From assembly GCA_030544215.1 (NCBI GenBank), contig JARZZO010000014.1, forward strand, positions 34,749,734 through 34,813,733: a stretch of 64,000 bases of DNA. The letters are read 5' to 3'. Numbering within the stretch: the stretch's first letter is position 1; every line of letters starts with the position of its first letter. The notes under the pieces were generated by a model that had not been told where the DNA came from, did not search any database, and saw only the letters and a list, made by a program, of their open reading frames with translations. This DNA comes from Zantedeschia hybrid cultivar. Its lineage: Eukaryota; Streptophyta; Magnoliopsida; Alismatales; Araceae. Position numbers and translations under genes: made by a program. Positions 9,693-22,099 of this stretch are shown here, in pieces.

Positions 9693-10972
9693 TGTAGACA
9701 CGCTAATTTTGACTTTATATTGAGTAAATTTCATGTCATAATTATAATGCCCTAAAATGGTCTGGTTTTTAATCATTAATTAATTTTTATTAATTTTTCT
9801 CGAATTTTGTTGATTAGCGTCGCTTATGCACGAAGCCATTTAGATTCTTAGCAGAAATCAGTTCGGAATTAAATTTTTAAATTCAGATAGATTTAACTGA
9901 ATAACGTCGCCGAAGGAAGTCCTAATCCGTCTAGATTTTCAATTTTCAATTTGAATTAATTTTCTAATTATCCAAAATACGTTACCCTAGAGAGACGCGA
10001 TTTAAGCTTCCTAATGTATTTCGGTTTCCTTTTCGGATTTTATTTCTATTTCGGCCACTTTAATTAGCCAAATCGCATCCCGCCTAGGCGACGCGATTTG
10101 TGAGTTTCCTGATAAGCAAGATTTTTCCGAGATAATTCGGTTTCCGAAGTTAGGAAGGTTGTAAGCTCCTTCATGCTCATCCAAGGTAAGTCCGACTGCG
10201 AGAGAGAGTCCTTTTGAAGCCCAAAACAACCCTAAACCACTCTTTATATATATAATACCTTTGGACTTTTTAAAAAGGTTGGCAATTGATGATTTTGAAG
10301 CTCAAGACAAGGTGTTTGGAGGCTCTAAAGGAGGAAAACCAGGACAGTAAGAGAGGCTTCATACAAGGCTTCTTCTTCTTCCTCATCCTCTTCATATCCT
10401 GAAACTCTTGAAGATTAAGGCTATGGAGAAGCCAACCAATCATCTTCTTTCTTTAATTTCTTTATAGCTTTTCATTAATTTTATATAGTTTATTCACTGA
10501 TTTTTCATAGTTCATCATCATCACTTCATGTTCATACACACACACATAATTATTTTCCATACCCATATGCATGTTAGGAGTTTAAAGAACACCAATCAAA
10601 TGAGTAGATTAGTTTAATTGCATGATTAAATTATTTGTTAGAATAGACACTATTCTACTTTAGTTCTAATTAGACTCTTCCTTGTTTTATCTTTCTTGCA
10701 AGGTACAAAGAAGAAGGAAGAAGGAGAATCAAAGGAATAATAACTAAGAAATCAAAAGTAAGAACACATCAACAAAATGGTTCTTTTTCTTTGGCCGGCC
10801 AAAGAGAGGGAATCAATGACTCAATCTCCCAAATTTGAAAAGGTAAGCGATCAATCTTTCTTTGAAACTTTTAAAGTTTCTGACAATCACGTTTTCTTTA
10901 GTTTTTAATAGTTTTACTATTCATATAAATAACACAAATTCATGAATATCACACGTGATTTGAGCGTTCACA
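9693..10972 (+). repeat. 5' LTR of element E
   Basis: This 1280-bp LTR starts TGTAGACACG and ends GAGCGTTCACA. It carries four copies of the GCGTC/GACGC hairpin repeat in its first 410 bp, and a TATA-like TATATATA region near 10245. Its empty hairpin at 10069-10101 is the site that the hAT-like element occupies in the 3' LTR. Confidence 0.88.
9813..10101. repeat. Four GCGTC/GACGC hairpin repeats in the E 5' LTR
   Basis: Copies lie at about 9813-9843, 9899-9930 (3' arm decayed), 9973-10004 and 10069-10101. The last has arms AAATCGC and GCGATTT around the loop. Confidence 0.7.
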
Positions 10973-11702
10973 GCTTTTTGGCGATTACGGTAGGACTTGG
11001 TCTTGCCGTCTTTTAGTATTTGTTCTTACTTTTTTATCATCGGGCACCCATGGTGTACCACTTGTGTCCCTCGGGCACTCCTTTCACCAACTGGTGATTT
11101 TAGTTACCTTTATCCCTACGTGCACTACGTCCACACCCCTTGCGGCAAGATCTTTCCCTCCCTTGATCGATTGGAAGTTGTAAGTGTGATAGGAAGTGTG
11201 TGGTTGATTGAGTTTATGTTTGTTTGCATGATAATAAACCTGTTTTACTTGAATTTGCATGATCAGTTAAATTTCTGTTTATCCTGATAATTTGGGAGGG
11301 GATTATCCCCAAAATTGCTCTTTGTTTACAGTTTTTGGGCTCTGAATAGCGTCTAGACAAGAGCGACGCGATTCAAACAACGTCGCTATGGCAAGACGCT
11401 ATTCAGCCTCATATTCATGTTGGCGCTGTTGCCTGAGGTTCTATTAACAGAAGAAGCTTCTGTCTTGAATAGTGTCGGTGAACAGTGACGCGATTCAAAC
11501 AATTCCTTCTTTTGCTTATTAGTCCTTAGATCTTTGGTTTCTTTGTTGCTTATATCTATCTTATACTACATTAGAGGCCATACAGGCCGTAAGTCATCTA
11601 CATTACGGCTCACCCCCCCTATAGGAACACCTTTCTTAGCATCTTCACCTCTCTCTGACTGGGTCGGTCCCTCGGTCAGACTAGAATGGTTGGTGTTAAG
11701 AC
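10973..11702 (+). other. Primer site and untranslated leader of element E
   Basis: The leader begins GCTTTTTGGCGATTACGG, matching the corresponding site in B (GGCGATCACGGTGGGAC), so this is the likely primer binding site; I cannot name the tRNA. The rest is non-coding and includes three hairpin repeats at 11342-11374, 11375-11406 and 11465-11500. It continues after two inserted solo LTRs, at 15859-16125. Confidence 0.65.
11342..11500. repeat. Three GCGTC/GACGC hairpin repeats in the E leader
   Basis: The first two (GAATAGCGTC...GACGCGATTC, then AACGTCGC...GACGCTATTC) abut directly. The third (GAATAGTGTC...GACGCGATTC) lies about 60 bp on. All use GAAT-type outer arms, like those in the B leader. 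Confidence 0.75.
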
Positions 11703-13254
11703 TGTTGGGTTCTCGGATTTCTCCGGATCTCCCGCGCAGCGGAAAATAAAATAAAAACGGAGATCCGTTCCCATTTCGAAAAACTAAAAATCACGATAAT
11801 CGGATTATCGGTTCTCACCGTGTGCGGATTCGAATCCGCAACCGTTCGGTTCCGTCGGTGCGACACCGCAAGCCACGCAAGCGCCTGACCTCTAGCGAAG
11901 TCCATGCGATCCTCCTCGCGACGGATATCCTCACGTTCCTCGTTCTTCGCAGCCCACGAAACCTCCGGCGGTCGCCACAACGATCGCCGCAACGCGCGGA
12001 CGATTTCCCATCGAACGGGAGTCGAAGAAGCGGCGGAGCAAATCTGAATATGTCTGGGACGCCAGAGAGAGAGAGAAACAGAGGAGGGGCGGCTAGGGTT
12101 AGCAGCAGCTTGGCCTGCTCAGCCCGTTTGCTATGTTTTATACTAACCGCACGATTTTTCATAAAAACCCCCGGTTTGTATAAAACCCACTTATTTATTT
12201 ATCGCCTTGAGAATCATTTGCATGTGACCCTCTAGGCCCAATTACCAGTCCAGTTAATGGCCCAACAAGCCCAGTGACTCTTCACTGGCTTTATTAATCA
12301 ATTAATAACCCTTTATTAATTAATTAATCAATCGAATTGATGTCCCACATCGAATTCGACCGGGCCTTCGATCACGTTGAGTGCCAAGCAATACCGCGTG
12401 AACCCGTAAGGTATCGGGGTTAAGTAACCTACTCTTGGAACCTTTCCGCCGACAGTTACCACGTGGATATAATCCTTCATTCGTACAGTGCTCTCGAATC
12501 AACTCAGGGTATGGCGTGCTGTCAAACCCTAACCAGTCGATTCACTTGGATTGGATGTCGCTGATAAATATCGGAAAACTCCTTTCCGAATATTATCGTC
12601 TGCCCTGGCCAGGGACTTCCGCGCATCCTTCCTAGAGCATTCTCTCTCTAAGTACCGAGTGCAAATGATTCCTTATTGACACACAATTCCCTTCGACGGT
12701 ATTCCGCTGTACCCAATCCTTAGCGTTTTAGAATCCCGTGGCTAGAGATTCGTAAACTAAGGTCAAAGCACAGAAGTCCACCGACAAGGTGTCCTTGGTG
12801 TCTCAGGTCCGAGGACCATCCACGCAACTGTGACAATAGAATCAAGTTGGTTGACAGTGAGGTACAATACCATCCAACGATTCAGTCGGATCAGTTCAAT
12901 GAACTCATTCTCCAATGAGCACCTACAGATTCGCCTTAGTGTCTCCACATAAGTGACTTATGAGATCAGTCACCCTCATCATATGAGCAGGAGTAATCTG
13001 TACTAGTATAACCGGATATCCGATGTCCTTCTCGGATATCCTCCGACTATGAACGATTAAGAATATGTGTGTTTAAGTGACCAGTCTCATTAGTATGATC
13101 TCATCATAATCTGATCACTATAGCACATATTCACGGACTTCATTATGAAACGATAATTAATGTGATTTACACATAATGAATATTATGCCATTATATTAAT
13201 AAATGAACAAGATTTCCATAGTCAGATTGGCTTGTACGCCACCAAAAACTAACA
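11703..13254 (-). mobile_element. Solo LTR of an unclassified retrotransposon, family TGTTAG
   Basis: The ends are TGTTGGG... and ...TAACA on the plus strand, with a perfect duplication AAGAC at 11698-11702 and 13255-13259. It matches, in reverse orientation, the LTRs at 18508 and 24970; that comparison sets the strand. At 1552 bp it has no coding content. Small open frames inside are random. Solo LTRs arise by recombination between the two LTRs of a full element. Superfamily, copia or gypsy, cannot be told. Confidence 0.85.
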
Positions 13255-13268
13255 AAGACCTCCGTAAG

Positions 13269-15858
13269 TGTAAGGATTGAGGTTTTCGGGTACAGTTATT
13301 AGGTCGGTTTCGGAGCCGGACCCCTTAGTTTGGACCCTTATAGGGGCTGGGGCATAAGTTCTTTATCGCGTCGAGCTTGCAAGACACGGTTCAAATGACG
13401 TCTTGAGAGGAAGACGTATTTTATAATTGCCACGTCGGTACCACGTGGGCGCCACGTGGGCCAGTTTTGGATCGCAAGAGTACGACCTCGGTCATGTCGT
13501 CTGAACGGTGTCTTGGATGGCGACGCGATTCAAAGATTTTGTTAAAGTATGGCCCGGTCTTGTCACCTGAAAGGCGTCTGCTCTGAACGACGCATTTTAA
13601 CCTGTTTCAGTTTACACCCCGAACCTTCCATCCTTTCTCTCATTCTCTCCTTCTCACTCTCTCTCTTCCCTCTCTCCGATCCCTCCGTTTCCCCTTCCCT
13701 TTCTCCTTCCCTTTCTTCCTCTTCCACCACTCCAACACCTCTCTACCTATCACCACTACCACCGCCACCTCCTCCGCGGCACTTCATTCTCCGGGCGGCG
13801 GCCGACGTCCCAGCAGAGTGACGGCGTCCTTGGCGGTACCGGCGGCGATTTACGGTGCGGCGGTTCAGCGGAACGGAGTTAGGAGGAGTTCAAGTGACTA
13901 GTAGGAGGACGATCCTTGCACGTGATTTGGTTGTGTTATCTATGTTTCCCGCTTTGAAGCATGCGACGTGTATGGAGATTTTGGTAGAATGAGCATATTT
14001 AAGGGACTTTTTAATGAAAATGGTCATTTTTATGAAATGGGAATTAGTGTGTTTCATGTGGTAAATTGGATTCTCCCCTTCATTTCCTATTTTTGGGTAT
14101 TTTTGTGGTGATTTTGGGATAGAGGAAATCCTATTTTGAGGTTCGGGCGAAGTTTCATGAAATCAGATTTCAGGCTCTAAATGGCGTCGGGCTAGGGCCA
14201 CGCCATTTAAAATGGTGACGGGATAAGACGAGGCCATTTAGGCCATATTTGTCCGGGAAGCGATTTCTGTGAGAATTGAGTCCTATTTTGAATGACGTCC
14301 ATGGACAACGACGCTATTCAAACGGCGGCTTCCCAGGACGACGCATTTTAGTTCAGACCACCCTAAGGCATGCTTTTGTTTCTGTCGTGATTAGACGACT
14401 AGGAACAACGACGCCTTTTAAAAGATGACTACCATACACGACGTGTTTTAGGCCAACTTTCGAGACCAGTTTTCACATGAACCAGTTTAGGGGTCTTGAA
14501 TGACGTCGGTCTTGAGCGATGCAATTCAAGTCAAAACCTCATTAAATGCATGCTTGAAATCATACATCGAGGCCGAAGATTTATGTATAATCGGAATCAC
14601 ATTGTGTGTTCATGTGTTTATGCGATTGTGGTTTGCGTTTGACACCTTGTGTCGGTGTGGGAGGGACACGGTGTTTAGGTGGCATTGTTGCCATACCGGT
14701 GTGAAAGGAGTACATGTTAGTGTTTCACTTATGGCTGGGGAAAGCAGAACCACCTTGAGCCGGTCAGGCCGAAGTAGCCAGCGCGCTATCCGAAGGGTTG
14801 TTGTTTGGTCCCAGCGGGTCGGTATTTCCTGGTTTGTCGTGATAGTTTCCGACGTGTTTCTTACTGTGGAGCCGGGTGTGGTGCTGTTGGAGTTTATCCT
14901 TTCGCCACTGGGTTTGATGTAACCTGAGATATTGAGGTTACAAGTGGTACCCTTCGTCTTTTGGCCTGATGTGACCCGAGAGATTAGGGTTACGGGTAGT
15001 CCCTATAGCTTCGGCTTAAGGGGGTTTCGCCGGTCCCCAGGGCCCTCTTGAAGCGCCGAGGCCTGGCGTTGAGGAAAGTTCGGTCGATAGGACAGTGGTC
15101 TAGACTACTTGTATGCACACGTAACTGGGCGGTGGTGGTTCACTAGTCCTAGTTAGTCCTAGTTTGACTCACTGCCTCACCCTACGGTGCCCGGAACATC
15201 GTAGGGGTGGACAGACGTGGGTGTTGATGGTGTTATGAGGCGACGTTTGTATGCGGTCGATAGTGTGGTTTGAGTGTTTAGCCAGATCTTTGGTTACGAA
15301 TTGTGGTGTTGAGTCGGGTTACTTGAATTGCTTAGAATTGTGCATGTTGCATTACGGATACATATGTCTCATATCGATATTTAGGAACTGTGTTTACTTT
15401 ATCAAATTGCCTTCTTTTCTGTATTACTGCACTTGTGTATGTGTGTGGGAGGCGGGGATCGGATGATCCCTACTGAGCCCAATTCTGGTGTAGCTCACTC
15501 CCTGCGACTTCAGGTGTGGACTTCTTGGCGAGTGGCGGCGTGTGGTGTTCTCTTTGGTGTGCGGGCCAGCAGCTATCTCAGTTCCGGGGTATGCCCCGAT
15601 GTTGTTGTACTTTACTTCTGCCTGTACTTATTTAATTCTGTGGACCATGTAATTATTGTTGGACTGTGTACGGACATTATTAATTTACTTCCTGCGCACT
15701 TGTACTTTCCTTGAGGTCCGTGAGATTGTTATATTTAGCCTTGTTTAACGCTTACTTCTCCAGACGTGTCGTATGAGATCCGGGTGTGAACCCGTAGATA
15801 ATGATCCGATACCCATTTAGTAATCGGGTTTCCGATTATAGGGTGGCGGGTCGTTACA
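13269..15858. mobile_element. Large solo LTR (2.6 kb), possibly Tekay/Del-like gypsy
   Basis: The ends are TGTAAGGATT... and ...GGGTCGTTACA, with a perfect duplication GTAAG at 13264-13268 and 15859-15863. It sits 10 bp from the neighbouring solo LTR. The length and the GGGTCGTTACA end (TGTAACGACCC in reverse) fit LTRs of Tekay/Del chromoviruses, but no internal region is present to prove it. It has a CT-rich stretch at 13620-13740 and about ten hairpin repeats. The longest frame (14500-14922) has no recognisable domain. Confidence 0.8.
13391..14530. repeat. About ten GCGTC/GACGC hairpin repeats inside the 2.6-kb solo LTR
   Basis: Copies lie at about 13391-13422, 13502-13534, 13568-13601, 14178-14210, 14209-14242, 14288-14322, 14322-14351, 14390-14422, 14420-14452 and 14496-14530. 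Six of them form three abutting pairs. The outer arms vary among AAAAGG, AAATGG and GAATGA types. Confidence 0.7.
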
Positions 15859-16125
15859 GTAAGTCTCCAAAAGCAGGGTATTCCTCCTTGTTCATCGGGC
15901 TAGTTGTACCAATTGAAGTCCCGGATAGTTATTCATAACGTTGTGAAAGAACCATAAAGTATAATTGTGGAAAAATTGAACTAAAACTAGGACCCTACCC
16001 TGTTGAGTGAATTTGTATCTAAAAACTCAAGTAATTCAACAAAGAATCCTAAAACAACGTAATCATCCACTTGTTTGCTCAACTTTGTGCAACGTGTTTG
16101 AAAGTCTTTGCCAAATCTTAATATC

Positions 16126-18076
16126 ATGATGCTTCGATCAGGTAAAACTTTGGTTATGGTTGCTTACGAGCAAGATGCAGTGTTTGAATACGAGGGAGAT
16201 GCTTATGCCCCTCGTGTATTTGATTATTATTCTAAGAACAGGGGATATGCTAATACCCCCCACAATCTCAATTACTATCATCCTGAGTATGAGGGAGACA
16301 TCCGTGCCCCTCAAGGTCAGGTCCACTTTACTCACGACCAGTACGACCCTAGTACCGATCGTCCTCATATACATGTGATCTCCAATCCTACTTTTGAGGA
16401 GGCTCAAGATCAGGCTGAGCCTTCATCCACCAATCCTCCTGATTTGGTAACTGTTCTTGGAGCTCTGGTTACCCATGTGGATCATCAGCAACTCGAGGCA
16501 ATCCAATCTATCCTGAAGGGGAAGACGCCCTTGCATTCAGCCAAACCGAATACCGCGGTTCCCCTTGTTATTCATCAAGTTCCTCCTCCTCGCCGTGCTT
16601 CTCCCATTCATCAGGCCATGAAGGGCCTTCATATTTCAACTCCCCGGCCATCTAGGCCACAATTGTCTTCGTCGAGATATCCGGCCAGACCACATACGCC
16701 GACTTACCAAAATGCCTTTGGGCATGGCGGAAGTGCTGCCGAACCTCAACCATACTGTCCCTCTTGCCCCACTTATCCCAGGAGCTAAACCTATCATGCT
16801 CCACCACCTCCTCCTCCTCTAATTGATCCAGTGACTCAGGCTCTACTCATAAAGATGGACCGTATGGATGAGCAGTTCAACAGTTTCAAGAAGATGATGG
16901 GAGTCAAGGCTGTTCTTGAAATGTCTATCCCCAATCTATCAGTATTTCATTTGCCGCCTTCTGAGATGCCTGTGTATAGAAAGTATAATGGTTCTGGTAA
17001 CCCCTTCACCCACCTGAAGGAGTTTATGTACGAATATTCCTTTTGGCAAAATGACAAGAGGTCATTGGCATTCTTATTCAGGAAGTCATTATAGGGACCA
17101 GTCCTCGAGTGGTTTTTCTCTTTAGATTCGTATGATGTGAAAGATTATGACATTGTGTCAAAGAAATTTATCCAGCGATATCAAGATAGAGTTGCACATT
17201 CCTTGTCTATAACTGATTTAGTGGCTGAAAAGATGAAGCCGGATGAGGACTTCATCATCTTTACTGATAGATGGAGGGGTATGGCAGAGAAGATCAAGGA
17301 TCATCTATCCGAATCTGAACAAGTGAAGATGATGATTTCTAATGCTATCCCCCAATACAACCTAGTCCTCACTCTAAACAACCTGACCAGTATGGCAGAG
17401 TTATATGAGAGGGCACGTTATTGCCAGAATGCATTAAAAGATGCAACTTTCTCCAATGTCTTTGACCCTCATAGACCCAGCAGGCCTCTACCCCGGAAGC
17501 CCGTCATGCCAAATCCTTCTAATATGGATCCGACCACTGAAGGCACACTTTCTCATAAACAAATCAACACCATGAACAACAACCAGCCACAGTTTGTAAG
17601 AAACCAGCAACAACAGCCGCAGTAAACAGGGCAGACACTGCCAAACCAGCAGGGCTTCAGACAACCTCAACAACCATATCAGCCAGCCTACAATCAGCCT
17701 CAGCAGCAGTATCAACAGACGTTCAACCAGCCACGTCAGCAGCCAGCATACCATAATGTGCCTCCTCCAGGTGATTACAATCAGCAGAGAAAATCCCTAG
17801 GTCCCAAAAGGGCGTCCTATCCTCCGTTACCGGAGTCTTTAGCAGACATATTCAACGCCCTTATGGCAGTCAATCCTTTGATTTTGTCAAAGGAGAAAAC
17901 AGTCTGGCCCCATAATGCTGATGCCTCTAGGTATTGTGTCTTCCATAGACAACTTGGGCATACGGTGGATGCTTGTTTCCAATTTCGGGACTATATCCAC
18001 GATCTGAATGAGCAAGGGGGTATTGATTAGGAAGAGATGAGAAAGTATGTAGCCGCCCTGAAAGCAAGGAGACCGC

Positions 18077-18113
<37 letters not shown>

Positions 18114-18507
18114 GATACAAAGAGCACTAGTACAAGCAGCAGCACCATCGAACATGGGTATAGTGCAGAATCCGCTGCCAGAGCACCAAAACCAGGTTGT
18201 CCCAATCTTTACCCATAGCCAGTCTGAGGCTAACAAAGGGCAACAGTAGAAGGAAGAGAAGTCCTCCTCTATTTATTCAACATGCCACGTTCCGAGTACA
18301 GTCAAACAACCACCTCGCCGCATCCTCCACATGCCTAAACCCGAACCCATAACCATCACCCCTACATCAACACCCGCTTTCCTTAAACCTTCCTCCAAAT
18401 CTCAGCCAAATAACCCCCCGCCACCCAGTTATGGACCACTCATGCCATCCAAACCATTACTATGCATACCATTTCCCACGTCACCTGCACCAACCACTCA
18501 CCCCAAT
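16126..18507 (+). pseudogene. Element E gag, 5' part
   Basis: The frame starts at ATG 16126 (MMLRSGKTL), aligned with B's start at 40165. The N-terminal region has paired acidic repeats (YEGDAYAPR type). The gag core follows at about 16830-17625 (FTHLKEFMYEYSFWQNDKRSLAFLFRKSL, split by a stop at 17092). A Q-rich tract follows, then a zinc-knuckle variant C-V-F-H...G-H...C at about 17936-17980, and a CAA-repeat polyQ at 18076-18114. In-frame stops at 16786, 17092, 17623 and 18028 inactivate it. A solo LTR interrupts the proline-rich linker at 18508. Confidence 0.85.
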
Positions 18508-20095
18508 TGTTAGAATTGGGTGGCCTCAAAGCCAATCATTGTACATTCTAGTTCAAATAATTAATAAAGGCAATTATTTCTTCATTTATAGTTCTCGCAT
18601 AGTAACTATCGTAATGAAAGTCCATAGACAAATGTATGAGATATTGAATCATGATGAGATCATGATAGTGACATCAATATCCTCAGTCAATTGTCTTAAA
18701 CAGTTCTCGATCATAGGATATTTGAGATGGACATTAAATATCCGATAAGATCGACACAAGTTATGTCTGCTCATGTGATGAGGGTGAATGATCTCACATT
18801 CACTCGTGTGGTGACACTAAGACAAACATGTGGGTGCTCATTAGAGAATGAGTTCACTGAACAGACCTAAATAAGAATTCCTGGATGGTAATTATACCTA
18901 TTAGTCAACCAGGGAATTCAATCGTTGCAGTAGCACAGTTGGTCCTTTGACATGAGTCATCAATGATACCTTGTTTGTGGACCATTGTATCTTGATTCTC
19001 TGACTCGTGGACTTTAACCATTAAGTCTACCATAATCGGTCTTTCAGATACAGTGGAAAGCTTGCGAAGGAAATTGAGTGAACAACAAGGGATCACTCAC
19101 TCTTGGTATAAGACTGGAGAGAGAACGTCCTATGGATGTGTACACAGAAATCCCTGGCCAGGGCCAAATGAAAGAGATGTCTTTCTAGATATTAACTGAG
19201 TACTGGAATCCATCTGGATAATGCGAAAGAGGGTTTGACTATAAAACCATACCCTTGCGTTATTGGGACATTGCATAAGTGAAGGATTATATATGTGCGG
19301 TATCTGCAGACGGAAAGGTTCAATTGAAGGGAACAATATCCCTTATATCTTCTGGGATCATGAGGTAGTGTTTGGTGTTGTTCATGATCAGAAGGCCAAG
19401 TGAATTAATCATTAGATGATAATTTACTTGTTTATTAAATTAATCATTTAACATATGATGTTTAAATGTTAATTAATAAATATTAAACTCAAGAAACAGT
19501 TCTAAGTTTAATGGGCCTGCAACCGGACTGATATATGGGCCTAGAGGGTCACACACATAAGAGTTCTCGTCAGACGGTGAGAGACGTTAAATTTCATACT
19601 TATCTGGGTTTTTATGAAAAGCCGCAGGATAAACTTGAAGATTTAATGGAGAATTATTCAAGGCCAAACTCTTGGATAATTATGAGGATTAATCCTTGTG
19701 CTTATCCTTATTTCTATATAAGGAGGGCCAAGGGGAAGGGGTAAAAAGGTTGGTTGGACGAATTACTCACCCCAGATTCTCTCTCTCCTCTCTCTCTCTA
19801 CTTCTCTCTCTCTTGGAGTGGATCTGTCTCTCTCCGCGCATAGTGGATTTGAGATCTGGTCGGAGCACTCAAGTCGAGGAGGAAATCGCGTCTGAAGCGG
19901 GAACTCGTGTGGATACCTCTAGAGATCGTGCGCGTGCACGATTACCGAGTCGGCATCATCCACGAGAGATTCGAAACCCCGCAAAGGTGAAGAACTGTTC
20001 TTCCCGCATTTATTTTAATGTCCATTTTACGACCCCAGCAACCGATACATAGGAATCGTTTTTATTCTCCGCTGCGTTCTTGACGATTCCTAACA
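18508..20095 (+). mobile_element. Solo LTR inserted in element E gag, family TGTTAG
   Basis: The ends are TGTTAGAATTGGG... and ...GATTCCTAACA (1588 bp), with a perfect duplication CCAAT at 18503-18507 and 20096-20100. Removing it rejoins the gag frame at the HPNTIQP stretch seen in B and C. A TATATAAGG box at about 19716-19724 supports plus-strand orientation. Part of the sequence matches the LTRs at 11703 and 24970, but it is clearly diverged from them. Confidence 0.9.
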
Positions 20096-20100
20096 CCAAT

Positions 20101-22080
20101 ACCATACAACCTTCCAAACCACTCATCCGTATTCCAGCACCTCCACCAAATAACCCACCATCATCCATATATGAACCCATTACTCTCTCTAAACCCCTCA
20201 TCAACCCGGCGGTACTCAAGATATCACCTCCCAATGTTGAGCAGCACACGCTCCGGAGCGGGAGGATCTTCAACAAAGTCTTCCCTCAATCCACAGTTAG
20301 AGACGGCCCATCACAGCCGCCAAAAGAAGTATAAAATGAAGAGAGTGCATCTGGCACTCAATATGACTTGTTGAAGCACCTAGACAGAACACCAGCACGC
20401 ATCTCAGTACTTGAACTAATTAAAGAATCTAAAATCCACTAAGAAGCTTTAATGGAGTATCTCAAAAGGGATAAGGTCAATGAGGACGTGCCGGTAGAAA
20501 AAATCACTGCACTGTCAGTTCCACAGGGGGATCAGCCCTCCATTTCATTCCATACATCTGAGTTAGAACCACCAGCGGCCAGGAGCATGGTACTAAGCAT
20601 TACAGTAAACATTTGCAAGAAGGCTGTGGATGCATGTCTGGTTGACACATGGGCTTCCATTAATGTGTTGTCCCCAAAGACCTTAGAAATCTGTGGTGTA
20701 CCCAAGGAAAGGTGGTTGTCTTCCCCCATCTCTGTTACCGCCTACGACAACTCTATCCGTTCCCCTATAGGAATGGTCTATTTGAAGGTAGAGTTAGGTC
20801 CCGTCTGTCACGCCGATGTCGAATTCCATATTCTTGAGATCGACCTTTCGTTGAAAGGCATTCTCAACCGTCCTTATATTAAATCTCTTGAGGCGATTCT
20901 ATCTACAAACCATCAATGCCTCAAGTTTCCATACAAAGGGCGGATCATAAAAGTAACGAGCATGTCAATCCTTGTTGTTGCTCACTCTTTGAACATCAAG
21001 CCGACTCCTTTACCTGGCCGACAACACATTCTGTTAGTATTACAGGTCTATTCTCCTTTGGCTGATCCTTTGAAAGCCACTATACATGTTCCTTGTCCAG
21101 TCGATGCTGTGAAAAGGGAGAAGTGCATGAGTACCCCTGACTGGGATATCATGATGAAGGGTGGCTATCAACCAGGGAAAGGCCTAGGCACACAATTACA
21201 AGGTAGAACTATACTTATCAAAGACAGCAAAAGAGCACCTGGTAATGGTCTGGGCTATAAACCAGTGAGGATGAAACGATACATTGTCCAGCAACAGGAA
21301 GATGAAAACGGTCAGAAAATCTGGAAGATAATGACCTCCCGTGCAAAGAAAACTGGGATCCTTTGACTTGGACCTTATATACACATTTCATTAAGGGACC
21401 CATAATTAATCATGATAATGACAATACGGTGGTGATCACTTTCCACTTCGACCTACATGATATTTATGGGAGGGATCTAGTCAGGCACTGTTCTGAGTTG
21501 CTGACATACCGATCCTTGGAGGCTCTGCGGCCGATGAAGAGGAGGAAGATTCAAGATCCATAATGTGAGTGGTACCATTGGTTTGACACATGGAACCTCT
21601 ACATTGCACTAAACAAGCTATTCCTTGATCCCTTAGAACCAAAGTGGCCGCCATTGATTGATGAGTTGATTGAAGGGCCTGTGGCTATCTTTGATAAGAG
21701 AATTTTGCTAAGTGAGGGGACAGACGAAGGGGAACTTGATGACCCTTATCAGCCTGGACTCACCACAGACTTTCTCTGGAGGGGAACCTATCCCCATCAT
21801 GTTTTCACCCTCCATACTTTATTCCATACTCTACTCCTAATCCCGACCTGGTAGAGGGTCATCACTGAAAATATTCCTCGGGCTCCGCCCATCATTGTTA
21901 CTCTGTCCCCTTGAGACCTGATTCCTCAGATTCCTCTCGATCTTGAGAAGATCTATGATTTGATCTGGGACATATTGTTATATGATCTCCCTAATCCTTT
22001 GGCCTTGGTGCCGTTACCTTCATCTTCGCATCCTCCTTCTTTACATATTCATTTATGTTTCATGATTAGCACTCAAAATC
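20101..22080 (+). pseudogene. Element E protease, G-patch and linker module
   Basis: After the solo LTR the frame resumes with the R-S-G-R-I-F-N-K-V-F-P-Q-S block seen in B and C. A 304-codon open stretch (20452-21366) holds an aspartic protease whose catalytic motif reads D-T-W instead of D-T-G, so it should be inactive. A G-patch follows (GYQPGKGLGTQLQG...NGLGYKP). After 21366 the unassigned linker module is found in several frames with stops. The gag-to-polymerase junction near 22080 has only AAAAAATAAAAAAC in place of the clean A-run of B and C. Confidence 0.85.
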
Positions 22081-22099
22081 TCAAAAAATAAAAAACTCC

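Noticed and set aside
11822..12235. 137-codon and overlapping 115-codon frames
   Set aside because: They lie inside a solo LTR, on both strands and without a domain; GC-rich DNA often gives such frames.
14500..14922. 140-codon frame in the 2.6-kb solo LTR
   Set aside because: It has no domain or repeat support and begins within a hairpin repeat; it is probably chance.
18076..18114. CAA repeat as a free microsatellite
   Set aside because: It is the polyglutamine linker of gag in element E, and B and C have CAG/CAA-rich sequence at the same place.
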